In this document: positions 12,078 to 25,262 of the stretch, piece by piece
Layout of the letters: every line of letters starts with the position of its first letter
How positions within the stretch are numbered: the stretch's first letter is position 1
Assembly (NCBI GenBank): GCA_029207755.1
Contig: JARCOQ010000003.1
Location: forward strand, 94,442,646 to 94,506,645
Direction of reading: 5' to 3'
DNA: 64,000 bases
DNA from: Chamaea fasciata
Taxonomy: Eukaryota > Chordata > Aves > Passeriformes > Sylviidae
The notes under the pieces: model-generated
Database searches by the model: none
What the model saw: the letters and a program-made list of their open reading frames with translations, nothing else
What the model was told of the DNA's origin: nothing
Position numbers and translations under genes: made by a program

Positions 12078-15000
12078 CTGAAATTAAAGAAATTAAAGAA
12101 AAAGGAAATTACTAGAAAGAAATTAGTAGTGTCAGCACATGCACCAAGTTCTTAAATAGAATATTCTTAAATGACAGTAGAAAAAGGTGACAAAGACATT
12201 AAAATAATCTACATAAGCATATAAACCACGGATGAAAAATCCCCTCCAGTTTCACTATACTCTTACATAAGTGAAATTTGAATTCCAGCCTATCAGCACA
12301 GTCTATTTAATAAAATAATACTCTATACAAAGTAAAGATCAGCCATTTTTCTGTATGCCTCATACGATCAGAGACAAAAGTGGGAACAAAAGTGGTGTGT
12401 TGAGGCAAGCAAGAGCATTTCCTCAATGACTGCTATTAGAGCCACTGCTCAGGTTTGAGTTTTGGTTTGTGTCCACTGTGATAGCTTCTTCATGGAGATC
12501 GCGAAACTCAAAGGAGAAAATTTGATTTTTTAATCAAAACTCAGGATATAGGATGGCAAAATACAGAATAACCACAGCACTTCCCTTCTTGTTACATAAG
12601 TTTTGCAGTGCCTGGGACTTTCGTGTATCTCAGATGTTAAACAGAACACACAAAATGTGCCAGTGGAAAGAACGGATTATGGTTTGATGTACTGGAAGTG
12701 ACTTGGTTTGTATAGTGGTATTTTCAACCACATATTCAAACAGCTATTATTCTCTTTACACCAATCTCTTAAGTAACTCTTTCAGTTCTCAGCTGGGGTT
12801 GGAATCATGCCATGAGGCTTCTAAACTAGTTTTTAAACTGTCAAAATCTTGGATACTATTATCCATCCTCCATTCCTGTAGAAAAATTTTAGCAAATATT
12901 TATTATTTAGCCAATGTTTATTAACACTGAACTTTTAGTCTGAGTATCTTCAGTTTAACAATAATTATGTTTTCTCTCAATTCCTTTTACTGTCTGAGGA
13001 ATAGTAAGTAGTTGCATTAGATTAATGTTGATTTAGAAAACAGTTAAATTTCTCATGAGTGAATCTAGAAGTGAAAAATGGAATGTGCAATGGAAAATTA
13101 GTTAAGAGGAAATAATCTTTACATAGTGAGGTAGATTTCAGGATGTACTGCTCATACGGACATGATGACTGCATAAATGCTCAACATGCCAGATTAAAGG
13201 CTTTTAGAATTAGTTGCACCTTCTTGCTGTCAAAACTCTTGGAAAAGGGGAAAGCTATCTCACTAGTTGAGAGCTAGCTCACAAGCAGAGAGCTAGAAAG
13301 TGTGGTGAGAGAAGCATTGATACAACTTTTTTTATTTGTTTTTGCAGTCTGTGTTCCACAACTGATATGCACAGATTTTTTTCTTTCGATTGCTTTTATC
13401 ATTTCAAAAGAAAGAGGAAAAATTCTTTTCCCTAAGGCTCACAAACACAAACTGTAGCCAATGAGGACAGAAAAGAACAATGGACCACAAATGTATGCAT
13501 AAAGAGCACAGGGGTTTTTTCCCCAGCATCTGTCAATATATATGTTCATTCTACAGGTTAGTGCTTTCTCTTCATGATCTGCATTTTTAGCAATTACCAA
13601 AGACTAATATAAAATCATTTGGCAATGAGCCGGGAGAGATTTGATTGCAGAGAAGTCAAATGCCATCTTTCTTGATCACACAATATCTCTCTCCTGATAC
13701 CTATAGTCATGATCTAAAGTCATATTACACTCTTACTGTGAAAATAAAACGAAATTTATCAGGTCCATATCTTCACCAGTTACTCCAATGAAAAAGGCAG
13801 CATTGCAGCTTGTCTAAATAGCTCTTTTGCTGTCACATCTGAAACCCTAACAGACTGATTCTCCTCCAAGAATTCATGCACTGAATGCTGTTGGGATGAT
13901 ATGACATGCACAGTGTGGTTTGAAGCTAGATATTTTGATTGAGAAAATCTCAGAAAAACCCACAGAAATAGAACATCAACTTTTTACTTCTAGCATTAAC
14001 TGAAGAGTAGTCAGAAAACACTGTGGCCCAGAACTCTTTAGGAGCTATGGCATGAAAACAGTTATGACTCAGTTCCATATAAAAAGGAAGAAGGGGTGTG
14101 TTTTACCCCTATTCAGGCAGCAAACATGGGTAAAATGCATTCATATGTTACAGTGAAGGCAAAAAATTCCCATGCTTTGAGTTCTTAAATCTATGCGTTT
14201 CCATCATGTGAATGAATCACTCAAAGAGAATTACAGTTACTATATATTTAAAACTGCCCAATATATATATGAAAAAAGTAGATATTTGACAGAGAAAAAG
14301 AAAAGACTGAAAGTGCTAAAAGTGATGTGAGAGATTTTCATTACATTCAAAAGAAGAGCTGTCAAGACCACTATGATATGCTGGACTCATAGCAGCGGTC
14401 AGTAACTAATAGTTAACACCTCCATGGCTGAACTTGCATCAAGACTATAATTCCTCTTACACAAACTGCTGAGTATTCTGAAATTGGACTCCGTAAAAGT
14501 AGGAAGAAAAAGGAAAGGAAACACAACACAAACAAAGGCATGAAAAGGTGGAGAAAAGATCCATATGTGAGATATCAAAGGGTAGGAATGTATTCAATGC
14601 ACCACAACCATGTCTCCAATTATTGTTTGCTCTGCCATATGAACGAAGTTGTTTTCTGTGTTTCTCTTCCCATTTTATGTCCCTATACATGTGCATCTTC
14701 CCAAACATAGAGAAAAATCAAAGCAATATGGTAGTAGCACTACTACTACTGAATACGAACGCTCAGTTCTGTGTCCTTGCCCCACTTGCTATCTGGAATA
14801 ATTTAAAAGCAGTTTTCAGCTTTATTCCTGTCAGCTCTTTCATAGCCATTTCTACTTAATTTTCCCTAGCAGCCTTTTCCCATTCTATAGTTTTGTTTCA
14901 TTTTATTTCTCATAAAGATTCCAATTTCTCTGCTTTAATTCTGTAGTTTTGTAGCACAATGCAGACAGAATGCATATTTCTTGCCTCCAGAGTTCAGCAT

Positions 15001-16421
15001 CCCATGCTTCATATTTATATGGATCATCCTAACAATGAGGTACCTTAAATGAATACACTGTTAAGAAATCTACAATAGATTATAAAGAGGATCTATTTTG
15101 TGTTCATTTCCCAATTTTAGTTTTACATAGAAGGGTTTTAAATAAAATTGTTATATTCCATGTGAAGATTGCTGACTGCATATACTGAAACCACATTTGC
15201 AGCTCACACAAGATGGTGCTACAGTGCTACATACGGCATATGATACTAAAATCATTGAGATTCATGAGTATGCACACTGCAAAAAACCCCCAAACTACAT
15301 TGTGGCAAACCGTGATTTGTTATTGCTACTTGAATACACACGTCCACAAACATGGTGGTCGAAACAGAAATATAGAAATTTTGGTTGAAGACAAATTAGT
15401 ACAGTAGCCAGCATATATATTCAATGCTCCAGCATACACAGATATGGCATGTGCTTAATGACAAACTTCTCTGACCACAATATCCTTCCATTTTATACAT
15501 ATTTTCATACCATAATGATTTGAAGATTTTGTGAAGGACCACTGCTATGGATAAAAGACTTGGGGGGTATAAACTAGAGTGAATTTATGGCCTCTTGGGT
15601 GTGCTGCAATACAGCCTCAGAGTGAATTAAAGAGCAATAAAACTATTTTTAATTATGGCACAAGTATCGCATAATAAAAGCATTTTCTAAAAAGTTGCTG
15701 TAGAACAAATACACTGCCTACACTTCTGTGACTCAGCTAGGAGTGAAAATCTTTGACTACAAGGCCAGCTGGCAGAGACTGGCCACACACATACCAGTAC
15801 ACACTGACCAGAGAGACGAGCCACATGCCAACTACCTACTGGTTCCTATACTGGAGTAACAACTAAACCACATCCTGGAATTATTTGGGAAAGTGCAAGG
15901 TGAGAATAATGCCAAAGCATTTCCTAACAACACAAGTACATAAGTAAATGAGTTACAGTGCTTGGGCCCATGCCTTCACACTGTTTAATTTACTAGTAGA
16001 TAGAGTAGCCACTAATTTCACACTCTAATGTGAGCTTATAAAATATTAGTAAAGTCATAGGCTGTTTCTAAACTGGTTTTTAGAGAAGAACAGGCATTTG
16101 TAATAATTTTGGCTTGAGCTTATGATACTTTCAAACCCCAGATCTAAGCTGGAACACAGAATAGTACGAACACAGTTCAGCTGTGGGCCCCAAATTTACT
16201 TTTACTGGCATAGATGCACATATCCCCCTGCCATCAAATGCCTGATGCTGAACATCTTGCAGAAGACATGCTGCTTTTGGCCACGGACACAGCAATAAAA
16301 CCAAAATAAGTTGCATGTACTTGAGGTTAGTGGTGAGATTGCTAAACATGCACTTAGCAAATTTCTCTAATTGTCAGTAATTTGAGAGCTAGCATGATTT
16401 TGTGGGTCATCTGTGCACTGA

Positions 16422-16800
16422 TGTAATGGTTTGATGCCAAATGGCAACTAAGTGGCTCTCACATTTCCCTCTCCACCCCCTCAGTGGAATGTGAAGAGAA
16501 CTGGAGGGCTAAAAGTAAGAAAACTCATGCACTCATGGGTTGAGATAGGAACATAAAAATAATTTAAATAAAATATTTTTTTTAATTTAATGAAAAGGAA
16601 AATAACAAGAAGAGAGAGAAATAAAACCCAAGAAAAGCAGGTGATGCAAATTAACAACAATTGCTCACCATCAACCAAATGATGCTCAGTCTGTTCCCAA
16701 GCAGTGGCCCCCAGGCAGCTTTCCCCCAGGTTAAAACACTGAGCATGACTCCGTGGGATATACCTTTACCCAACTGGGGTCAGTTGTCCAAGCTGTAATA
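16422..16800 (-). mobile_element. ERV LTR fragment
   Basis: On the plus strand it starts with 'tgtaatggtttgatgcc' and goes through 'cagtggaatg', 'aaaactcatg' with 'gggttgagat', and 'gatgctcagtctgttccc', to 'caactggggtcagttgtcc' near 16775. This order matches an LTR I know from many bird genomes, whose transcribed strand would be minus here. It is cut off near 16800, so only its 3' half is present. Assigned by memory of the family, without a search. Confidence 0.65.
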
Positions 16801-17469
16801 GAATTCTCATTGCTTAAATGGAGACCCAGAAAATTAGGCAACCACCCTGTTTGTGCAAAAGTAAGATAAAACCAACAAACAGACCCAATGATGGAAAACA
16901 GCTAACAGATGAGTCAAATGCAAAAATCTGTGCTTTTGAAAACAAACATTTCAAGTATCAGAAAGGTTTAGTATACTAGTACACTGTTCAGAAGCATTGA
17001 AAGGATCAGGTATTGCTCATAGGTTTAGTATAAGCAATGTAACTAACAGTGAACACACAAATATTGGTTCTTTACCATTAGGGCTTTTGTTTGGAAAGTG
17101 TTAGTACTGAGTTTATAACCAGAGTTCAGGAGAGGATCCAAAGTAGGTTACGGAACTGGGTCAATTATTGGGCCAATTGCAAATCTGAGTAAAAAAATGA
17201 TAGTTGGTGCCTTGTTCAACAATGAAGATTTGACAGGAAATTTTAATGCCAACCTTAGAAAATGGGTCTGGACAACACCACCTGCTAAAATACCTCTGTG
17301 AGTGTCAATACTGTGAGCATACATTTATCAGTTACACTAAACTGCCTGAAGGATTTTTGACCCAAATGGTCATATTAAAAAGGAAGACTATTTTCAGGCC
17401 CCAAACAAACATGCTGAAGAGGAAGACAACCATTAGCTTAATTCAACAGCTATCAATGAGCCTATGCAA

Positions 17470-18012
17470 AGAAAGCAAACTGTATCTTAGGCTGCATTAG
17501 GAAAAGCATTTACAACAGGTCAAGGGAGCTGATCTCCTTCACTCAGTACTGGCACGGCCACACCAGGAGTGCAGTCCATTTCTGAGCTTCTCAGTACAAG
17601 AGAAACATGGACGTGCAGGAGACAATCCAGCAAAGGGCCATCTGGAAGCTGCCATTGGAGCATCTCTCCTATGTGGAAAGACTGAGAGAGAGCCCAGGGA
17701 AGAAAAGGCTTATCAGTATCTATAGATATCTGAAGGGACAGTAAAACTAGGGTGGAGTCAGGCTCTTGGCAGTGATGCCCAGTGACACAGGCAATGGACA
17801 TATACTGAAACGCAGGAGGTGCTGACTGAACATCAGGAAACACTTTTTTACTCTAAGGTGACTGAATAGGTTTCCCAGAGAGATGATGAAGTTTTATCCT
17901 TGGAGCTATTCAAAAGCTGTATAGACCCAGTCCTGTTTGAGCAAGCGGGTTGGACCAGATGATATCCATCTGAAAAGATGGTATCTTTTCAACTTCAGCC
18001 ATTCTGTAATTT
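17470..18012 (+). mobile_element. CR1 LINE 3' fragment
   Basis: Diverged CR1 in plus orientation, opposite to SH3YL1. It has the recognisable 'aggctgcattaggaaaagc' (17489-17507), a 'ccagcaaagggccat' region and a 3' end with 'gttggaccagatgatatcc' (17949-17967) and 'ttcagccattctgtaa' (17994-18009). Indels break the coding frame. Confidence 0.8.
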
Positions 18013-18800
18013 GGTGAAAAACTTCAGAGACACTTTTGAAATAGTGACCTGAAAGTATAAAAGCAGCATGAAAATTCGTAATTGTAGGGAGTTTGGACTG
18101 GAACGGCTGTAATCAAAACCCAATCTGATGCTAATGGAACTCACACTGTCAGCATCATCTGATGGTCAGGCCAGACAGAGCAGACTTCCTGTCAGACACT
18201 GACTAGCATATACCCAACTAGGGAGTGCCAGCATGGAAGCACACCTAGTAGGGACCCACACGTCTTTGAGAATGTGACTTCCTGGCAGGGCCTTCTTGTC
18301 GACATATAGGATCAGTGTGTTTTAGGGAGTTGCACTGGCACACAGACAAATCAGTTTAGTCTAGGACTGACAGAGCAACTCTTAGATCAGAGTTCAGTAA
18401 AATGAGGGGCTGAAGAGAAACATTAATTGGTGGCAAGCAATACCAGAAATGAGGCAGTAAATGGCAAGAGTAAGTATTATCTTACAGGTATGTCAGCATT
18501 TGCTGTGTTCCTCAACAGATAGAGCTAGATCTAAAAACTAAAAGGTAACACTGGCTCCTTGCAGGAAAGTGAAGGACAGAAAAGAGAAAAAAATGTTTTA
18601 TGGCTTATTCTGAGCCATGTGAGATACTGCATTACAGTCAAAGCCAGCTTTAAGGGAAGAACTAAAATCATAGTATGAAATCCAGAAAGTAATAGTTATT
18701 CAGCTTCTGCACTCACTGTTTCTAGAGGTCTTACAGTCCCTTCCTCTTTTATAATGACTTCAATAAACCTTAAAATGAAGGGTGGACCTGTTAGGGAGAG

Positions 18801-19237
18801 CTTTTGGTTCTGTTTGAGCTCAACAAGCCTCAAGGTTTATTGAGTTTTATTTCAGGTAGGATTTGGGTAGGGACTAAAAAACCCAGAGAGATACATTTTA
18901 TGCTGGACATAGCATACATTAGAATATGAAAGGCAAGCGGTTGGCAATGGAAATGGAATGTAGTAAATTCTGAAGGCATCAGGGTAACTACTAATGGCAA
19001 GAATAGCTTTCTGAAGGAGTGTTAGGGCTCATGATAGGAGGAACTAAAGATGTAAATTTCTGACTTGAGAAATGCAGCAGCATTGGGCCATGATGATCCC
19101 TAAGGGCAGGTAGAGAAGTGGTTAAAGTTCAACTTTGAAGTAGGTAGGTGAACCACTAAGTTAAATCTGTGATACTAACAAGACTGAGATGAAAGCTAGA
19201 TCTGTCAGGGTGTGCTTTAGGTTCTGTCTGAGCTCAA
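18801..19237 (+). repeat. Diverged direct repeat, offset about 414 bp
   Basis: A 23-base stretch at 18801-18823 ('cttttggttctgtttgagct' plus three bases) recurs at 19215-19237 with two differences. Weaker likeness follows each copy around an 'acccagag' motif (18881 and 19257). It suggests an old tandem duplication or two copies of an unrecognised element in SH3YL1 intron 9. Confidence 0.5.
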
Positions 19238-22200
19238 AGACACACTTAACAGGAGACCCAGAGGGGGAATGTAAAAGATGGACAAAATGATAGGGCAGGA
19301 CATTAACTTTGAAGCAAGAACTGAATCTAGATGAGAGTAAAGAAATATTGAATTTGCAAAGGTCAGAGAGAAGGATGTTGCAACAATTGAATCATAACAG
19401 GACAAAGGAGTGGAAAAAAGTGGAGACAAAGAGAAAAGGCTGCATTTTTAAAATGATACTCGGAGAATCTATAAGCCTCATTGCTCCTATAGTGAATGTG
19501 TGAACTTCTAAAGAAATTCAAGTTGAAGAACACATGAGCTCTGCAGTGATCAGCAAGAGGAAGTTTCAGATTATATTTGACAATTTTTATCTTGTATTCT
19601 TAATTAGTTAACAAAAGAATATCTGAGTAAAGGAGAAATAGAAATAGTTCTTTGAAGAAAATGTTATCTAGCAAATTAAAAGCAAGAAAGGACAGCTAGC
19701 TGGGAAAACTTAGCAGAAAAATAGAGGGCTGAATAAGGAAGACCTCTCAGTGATACCCAAAATATAGATGTAAAGGTGATTACAGACACAGCCCAGCAAA
19801 AGAATTCAGAGATCACAAGAATTACCAAAGAAAACAGAAGATGAATATTAATCTATCAGGTTACATACAGAAGGATGGAATGCAATTTCTAATATGTGGT
19901 TATACACAGGTCAGCAGAGACTTGAAAATAAGTTACATTTACATCAGTGAATGGCTCCTGTCCATGTTATTGAACTTGATGTCTCCAAATCAGAGTCCAG
20001 GTTCCAGTGCCCAATCACGCTGGCATTACTGATGCTGATAAATTAGCCGAGACTAATTTATCAAAACAGATAGAGCCAATGGCTTGAAGTAGGAGCAAGA
20101 GGAACTACTTTAAAGAAAGTGAAGCACAGTACTGAAGAACTCCAAAACAAGATAAAAGAAGATTAGGCAATAGCAATATGATCAGCCTTGGATTTCATAA
20201 GATGAAGGATGAGATGATAATACTGAGAAGAGATATTGTGAATCGGAGTGTTTAAAAGAAGAAACTAGATCAGATAGACACCTGGGATAGAGAGAGAGGG
20301 GAGATAAAACAATGAGAATCTTCTCCATCTGTGAAAGCTCTCAAGTTTAGAGAAGATACAAACTGAGAATGAGTAAAACCATCATATCTGCATCATTATC
20401 CTGAAAGATAAACAGTATGAACTGGTAAGAGGGGACAGGCACTGGCTAGGACCTGAAGCATGGTCTAGTAATGCAAGGCCTCCATACAGGGGAGACCAGC
20501 AGATCATAACTAAATGAAGCACATCCTCTGAGACCAAGGCCAGAGTCTGGTGTGTTGCCAGACAATAAACCGCCTTTTTTGCCACTTCTCTTTTTACTCT
20601 CTTTAGTCATCTGGGAAGGTTATTTCACAGCTGTATTCCCCTGGTTGCTAAGGTAACGTTCTTAACGTCTAGCTCCAAGTAATTCAGTACTGGCATACTT
20701 TTTTTTAATCTTTTTGTTTGCCAACATTGTGGTTTGGTTGCCACCTTTCTTTCTTGACAATTATATGCTTGACTTATGCTGTTATAGTCAAAATCCATTT
20801 TTTTCTCACCTTCAGACTACTACACTAAAAATAAGATAGCTACCACATCTCAGGGACTCCTTACTCCATTCATTCACTCATTGAACTTCTCTACATCTAT
20901 TCAGATTAACCTATTCTTTTCTTGCAAATGAGTAAACAGAATATTACCAATAGGTAAAAGGTCTCTGGTAACTGACCTTTCACATTACCATTAAATGAAG
21001 AGTTGTTTAAATGGAAGGGTGAAGGAACAGAAGGAACAGAAAACTTACTTTGTGGAGATCATGCACCTAAATATGAATGTGAAAATTGTAATTTAAAAAG
21101 AAAATTTGATGAATCAGCATATGAGATTGTCAGAACAGGCTTTTTATGAGGAGATAACCATGAATGAAGAAATCAGCAAATGAAAAATGGAAGCAAAAGG
21201 AGAGCAGAGAACACTGGAGGAACTGGAAGCCACTGAAAGGTGAAGTTCAAGAACAGGAGAAGTATTAGTGATGTAGCAGAGCCACTCTTGTAGCTCAAGG
21301 CTGAGCTAAATGTAAAATATGTGATAAAGCTAGAAAACACAGAGCTATGGGGTCAAATCCATTTAGAAGAATCTTAATGAAGTTACAGAAACTAATAACA
21401 AAGATGAAGAAAATAACGGAATGTGTACATAATTTAAACAAACTTAAATATAGAGAGACAGAGGTTTTGAAAATGAATGGATGCATTCCATAATCCCAGA
21501 AATCTAAACCCAGAGTCAAACTAGAATTCAACATAATACAGTACTGAATACAGATATTACCCATTAGTTTGACAACCATTAATCCAACAAAAAAGTCATT
21601 TGTTCCATAAACTGCTTTAATATTAGTGGGTTTTCACAGGAGAGAAGTCTACGCGTACAATAATGGAACCTATTTTCAGGTTACAAAAAGAAAAAAACAA
21701 TCAAAAAAAATAAGATAGCAAACAGAAGACTAGAGGGATGAAAAGTTAAGAGGGAAGATAAAGATGTCTTTGTGATTGGTGCCTTGATCTCTTCTCTGAC
21801 CATTAAAAATACTAATACATGAGGTAAATGGCGCAGCCGTTTCAAAGAGACTAAGGAAACAAGACTAAAACTGACCTCTTAATATTAATTTAGAAAATAC
21901 TTAAGAACAGCATTAATCAGGTTGAAGTCTAAGCATTAATTATGTACCAGACCACTGATACAGAGAGACAAAAATTCTGTTTCGCTCTTTTCTCCAAAGA
22001 ATTATGAAGCTGAACTACCAAAGCCTCAATGACACAGTACCTTTTTCAAGAATGAGACAAATCCAACGTCTTGGCTATGTATGATCAGTCATACCGGGGA
22101 GTATCAACCTTTTACAATATCTAAATTTACCCCCTTGGTTTTATTTATATTTTAAGCCTATCTCTTAACTACTATGTAGAAGAGCAGCTAAGAAAGAGAT

Positions 22201-24964
22201 TTCATTTCTTAGGTGAATTGCATCAGGGACAGTCAAAGAGACATTGGAAGGAAACTGAGAAGGAGGTGTGGCAGAAAGATTTGGTTCTGGGTTTTTGAGT
22301 AAACCACTAATTATTCCAACATATCAGTTTCCTGAAAGTTGTTCAGTCATTTAATGCTAAGGATCTCACACCTTATCCCACTATTACATCTTTTAATTGC
22401 TTTTAAAAATTTTGAAACAGGAAAGAATACTAGTTTTAAATTCAAAATATGTGAATTATAGTAGTCTTGGTCATAACAGGTCTGAGAAGTTGCACTCAGA
22501 GTTATAACAAAGAAAAATTGAAGAAACTTTCTTTATATTCTAAACCCAATCTACATCTGTTGATAATCTAAAGCAACGTCCTGTCAGTATCTGAAAGAAT
22601 ACATGTTTATAACTAAACTTGTCTCCTTAGAAAGAAAGCAATGGAAACAATTTCATTTATGCAATAACGGTCAAATTTTCACAGAATAACTCTGAAAACA
22701 CAGAAAAAGAAACTCTCATATGTAAAGAAATAAAGTTTAAAAAGTACAGAATCGTACATTTATTACTACATGCACATATAGAAAAAAAATCTCTTTTCAC
22801 AGCTCATTTTTCCACTCATGACTTTACAAAGCAATCAAAATGATGAAAACTGCAACTTATGCATTTTATATTTTAAATTTTATTTAAATATAAATATACA
22901 TATAACTATACATAGTTTGCAATGGGTGTGCCTACCATTTTGAATATCTTCTCAAATTTAAAAACCTCTTGCACATATTAGATAATACTTTTATGAAAAA
23001 GGATTGGGTCATTTACTTCCTGGAATGTAAGCAAAGAAAGAAAAATTCCAAAGTCATGAAATATTTAAACAACACTACCTCAAAATGTGCCCTTTATGAC
23101 CACACACAATAATGAGAACATGGCAGAGGCAGTGTCTCATTCCATATGACTTTTCGAAAATCGGCATCTTGGAAATTAAGCTGTCATTAAGTATAGTTCA
23201 CTGAATATGTATACTTTTTAATATTTTATGGATGAAGAAATTTAATGCAAATAATAATGCATGTTCTGATGACGTCTGAATTTCAAGGCTTTACCATTTG
23301 TAAGTGGTTTCTAACAAATTTAGGCAATGTCAGCTTTGGCTCAAAGCTGTAGCTCAGAGCCATAAAGGTGATGTTGAATTCATGTTCACAGCTAGGATGC
23401 ACAAAAGTTAAGTCAAACTACTGAGTTATCTAAGTTACAATGTCATGATAAGCAGAAATAAAACACATTATAACATTGAGATTCACTTACTGGGCCCTTA
23501 AGGGGCAATGTCCATTCTCAAGCTTTACCATTCACTACATTTAAAGGCCTGAATAGGCTTAAAACAGCTGCATCTTGGGAAAGTGGCAAATCTGTTTAAA
23601 AACTTATGAAGGAAATGACGTAAGGAAAGTCAGAGAAAGATGAAAGTAAGTACCATATGAATTACTACACAGAGAATAAGAGGTCAGTAAATTAAAAGAT
23701 TTCACAGCTTTCTTCTCTTGTGACAAGACAAAACATCAGCCAGTGAAGACTGGGGAAAATGGAGTAAAGAACCATATTGTAGTGTATTAAACACTGTGAC
23801 TCTGCAGAAATTAACTTTCTGACTCTCATATGGCAACAAAATATTATACATTCTAATGGGTACTTAGAAAAAATCTTCAAACAACTCTCATTTAGAAAGA
23901 AAAATAGTAGCCTAACTGTATCCTAAACACTTAAAGTCATGAAAATAATTTCAGTTCCTTAATCACACCAGTATACAGATGAGCTCTTCTCTACACAATG
24001 TGCTCATTTTCCATATTCTTAGCTCTCACCTCTCAGCTTTTAGCTTAAGAAAAAAGGGATTTATCTCAGCTTCTAGAGCAGAACAGTTGTATACTTACTT
24101 TCAAATTTAATTTGAATTGTTTCTGGACATATAACAAACAAAGTGTTTGTTCAACCAAGCCTTATAAGTGAAATCTCAAATGTCCCATTCACATTAAACT
24201 ACTAATTTCCTTAATGGCCTTTTAAATTTTGTTTTTTAAATGTAGAATCACCTCAAAAAAACCACTGCATACACAAAACAACAACCTCAGATCTCACTGA
24301 ACAGATGTTTGGGAAGGCCTAAATATGCACAGTAGATTTGACATTTTACATCTACAGGTACTAATCTGATATGATCAGTTATATTCCGTACAGATACTTG
24401 AAGTATGTCATATGCCACTATTGATCCAAACAATCTCCAATAATGCTCATCAGATCAAAGGTCAGAAGACATGATATTCAGCAAATCACACTCAGAACAA
24501 ATAATCTCTTGCTTACCTGTTTCTTTGCCAATAATTACTGCTTGTTTTGGGCAACTAAACAAAATCACCTGTCTTTCTCTACTTTCTGAATAAAAGCTTC
24601 TTAAGACACTCAAGTACTTAAATTCAATATTGAAGTCTGTAAATAATCAGTTCTTCATGACTAAGAAAATGAGGGTGGACTTTTTGCATTAAGTGAGCTT
24701 CACTGTCATTGGGGTAAAACTGTACTCTTTAAATGCCCCACAAATGCCTATTTGTGCTCAGTTAAACAAACCTGCTCTGAGGAAGGAAAGAAGGCATAAG
24801 TTGCATTATCTCTATTCCACATTCACTTATGGGCAAAGAATTGTTTCATACCTAGAACACCTGAATGCTATTTTGTTATAGCAGCACTAGATTTAAGGCA
24901 ATTTCAAAATAAAAAATGGCTTGGCTTGGAACAGACCTGAAATCCAGATAAATGGCATCTGTAG

Positions 24965-25262
24965 CCCTTTCCTTGTCCACTCCATCACAGTCACTCCATC
25001 ACAGAAGTTGACTGGGTTGGTCAGGCAGGACTTGCCCCTGGTGAAGCCATGCTGGCTGTCTCAAATCACCTCCCTGACTCCCTGTCCTTTAGTATAGCTT
25101 GTTGGAGCTATTCTACATGACTTTCCCAGGCACAGACGTGAGGCTGACAGGTGTGTAGTTCCTGGGGCCCTCCTTTGCACCCTTTTTAAAGAGGTGTACA
25201 ATGTTTTTGATCTTTTTTCAGTCACCTGGAAAATGTATTCAAGGTACATTGATAACATCAAG
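24965..25262 (-). mobile_element. CR1 LINE internal fragment
   Basis: Antisense on the plus strand of the CR1 reverse-transcriptase region: 'ttggtcaggcaggacttgcc' (25017-25036) and 'gtgaagccatgctggctg' (25040-25057) are hallmark stretches, followed by 'aggctgacaggtgtgtag' (25141-25158). It is truncated at both ends and not coding. Confidence 0.75.

Noticed and set aside
17520..17843. 107-codon minus-strand open frame
   Set aside because: It is the antisense of a plus-strand CR1 fragment.
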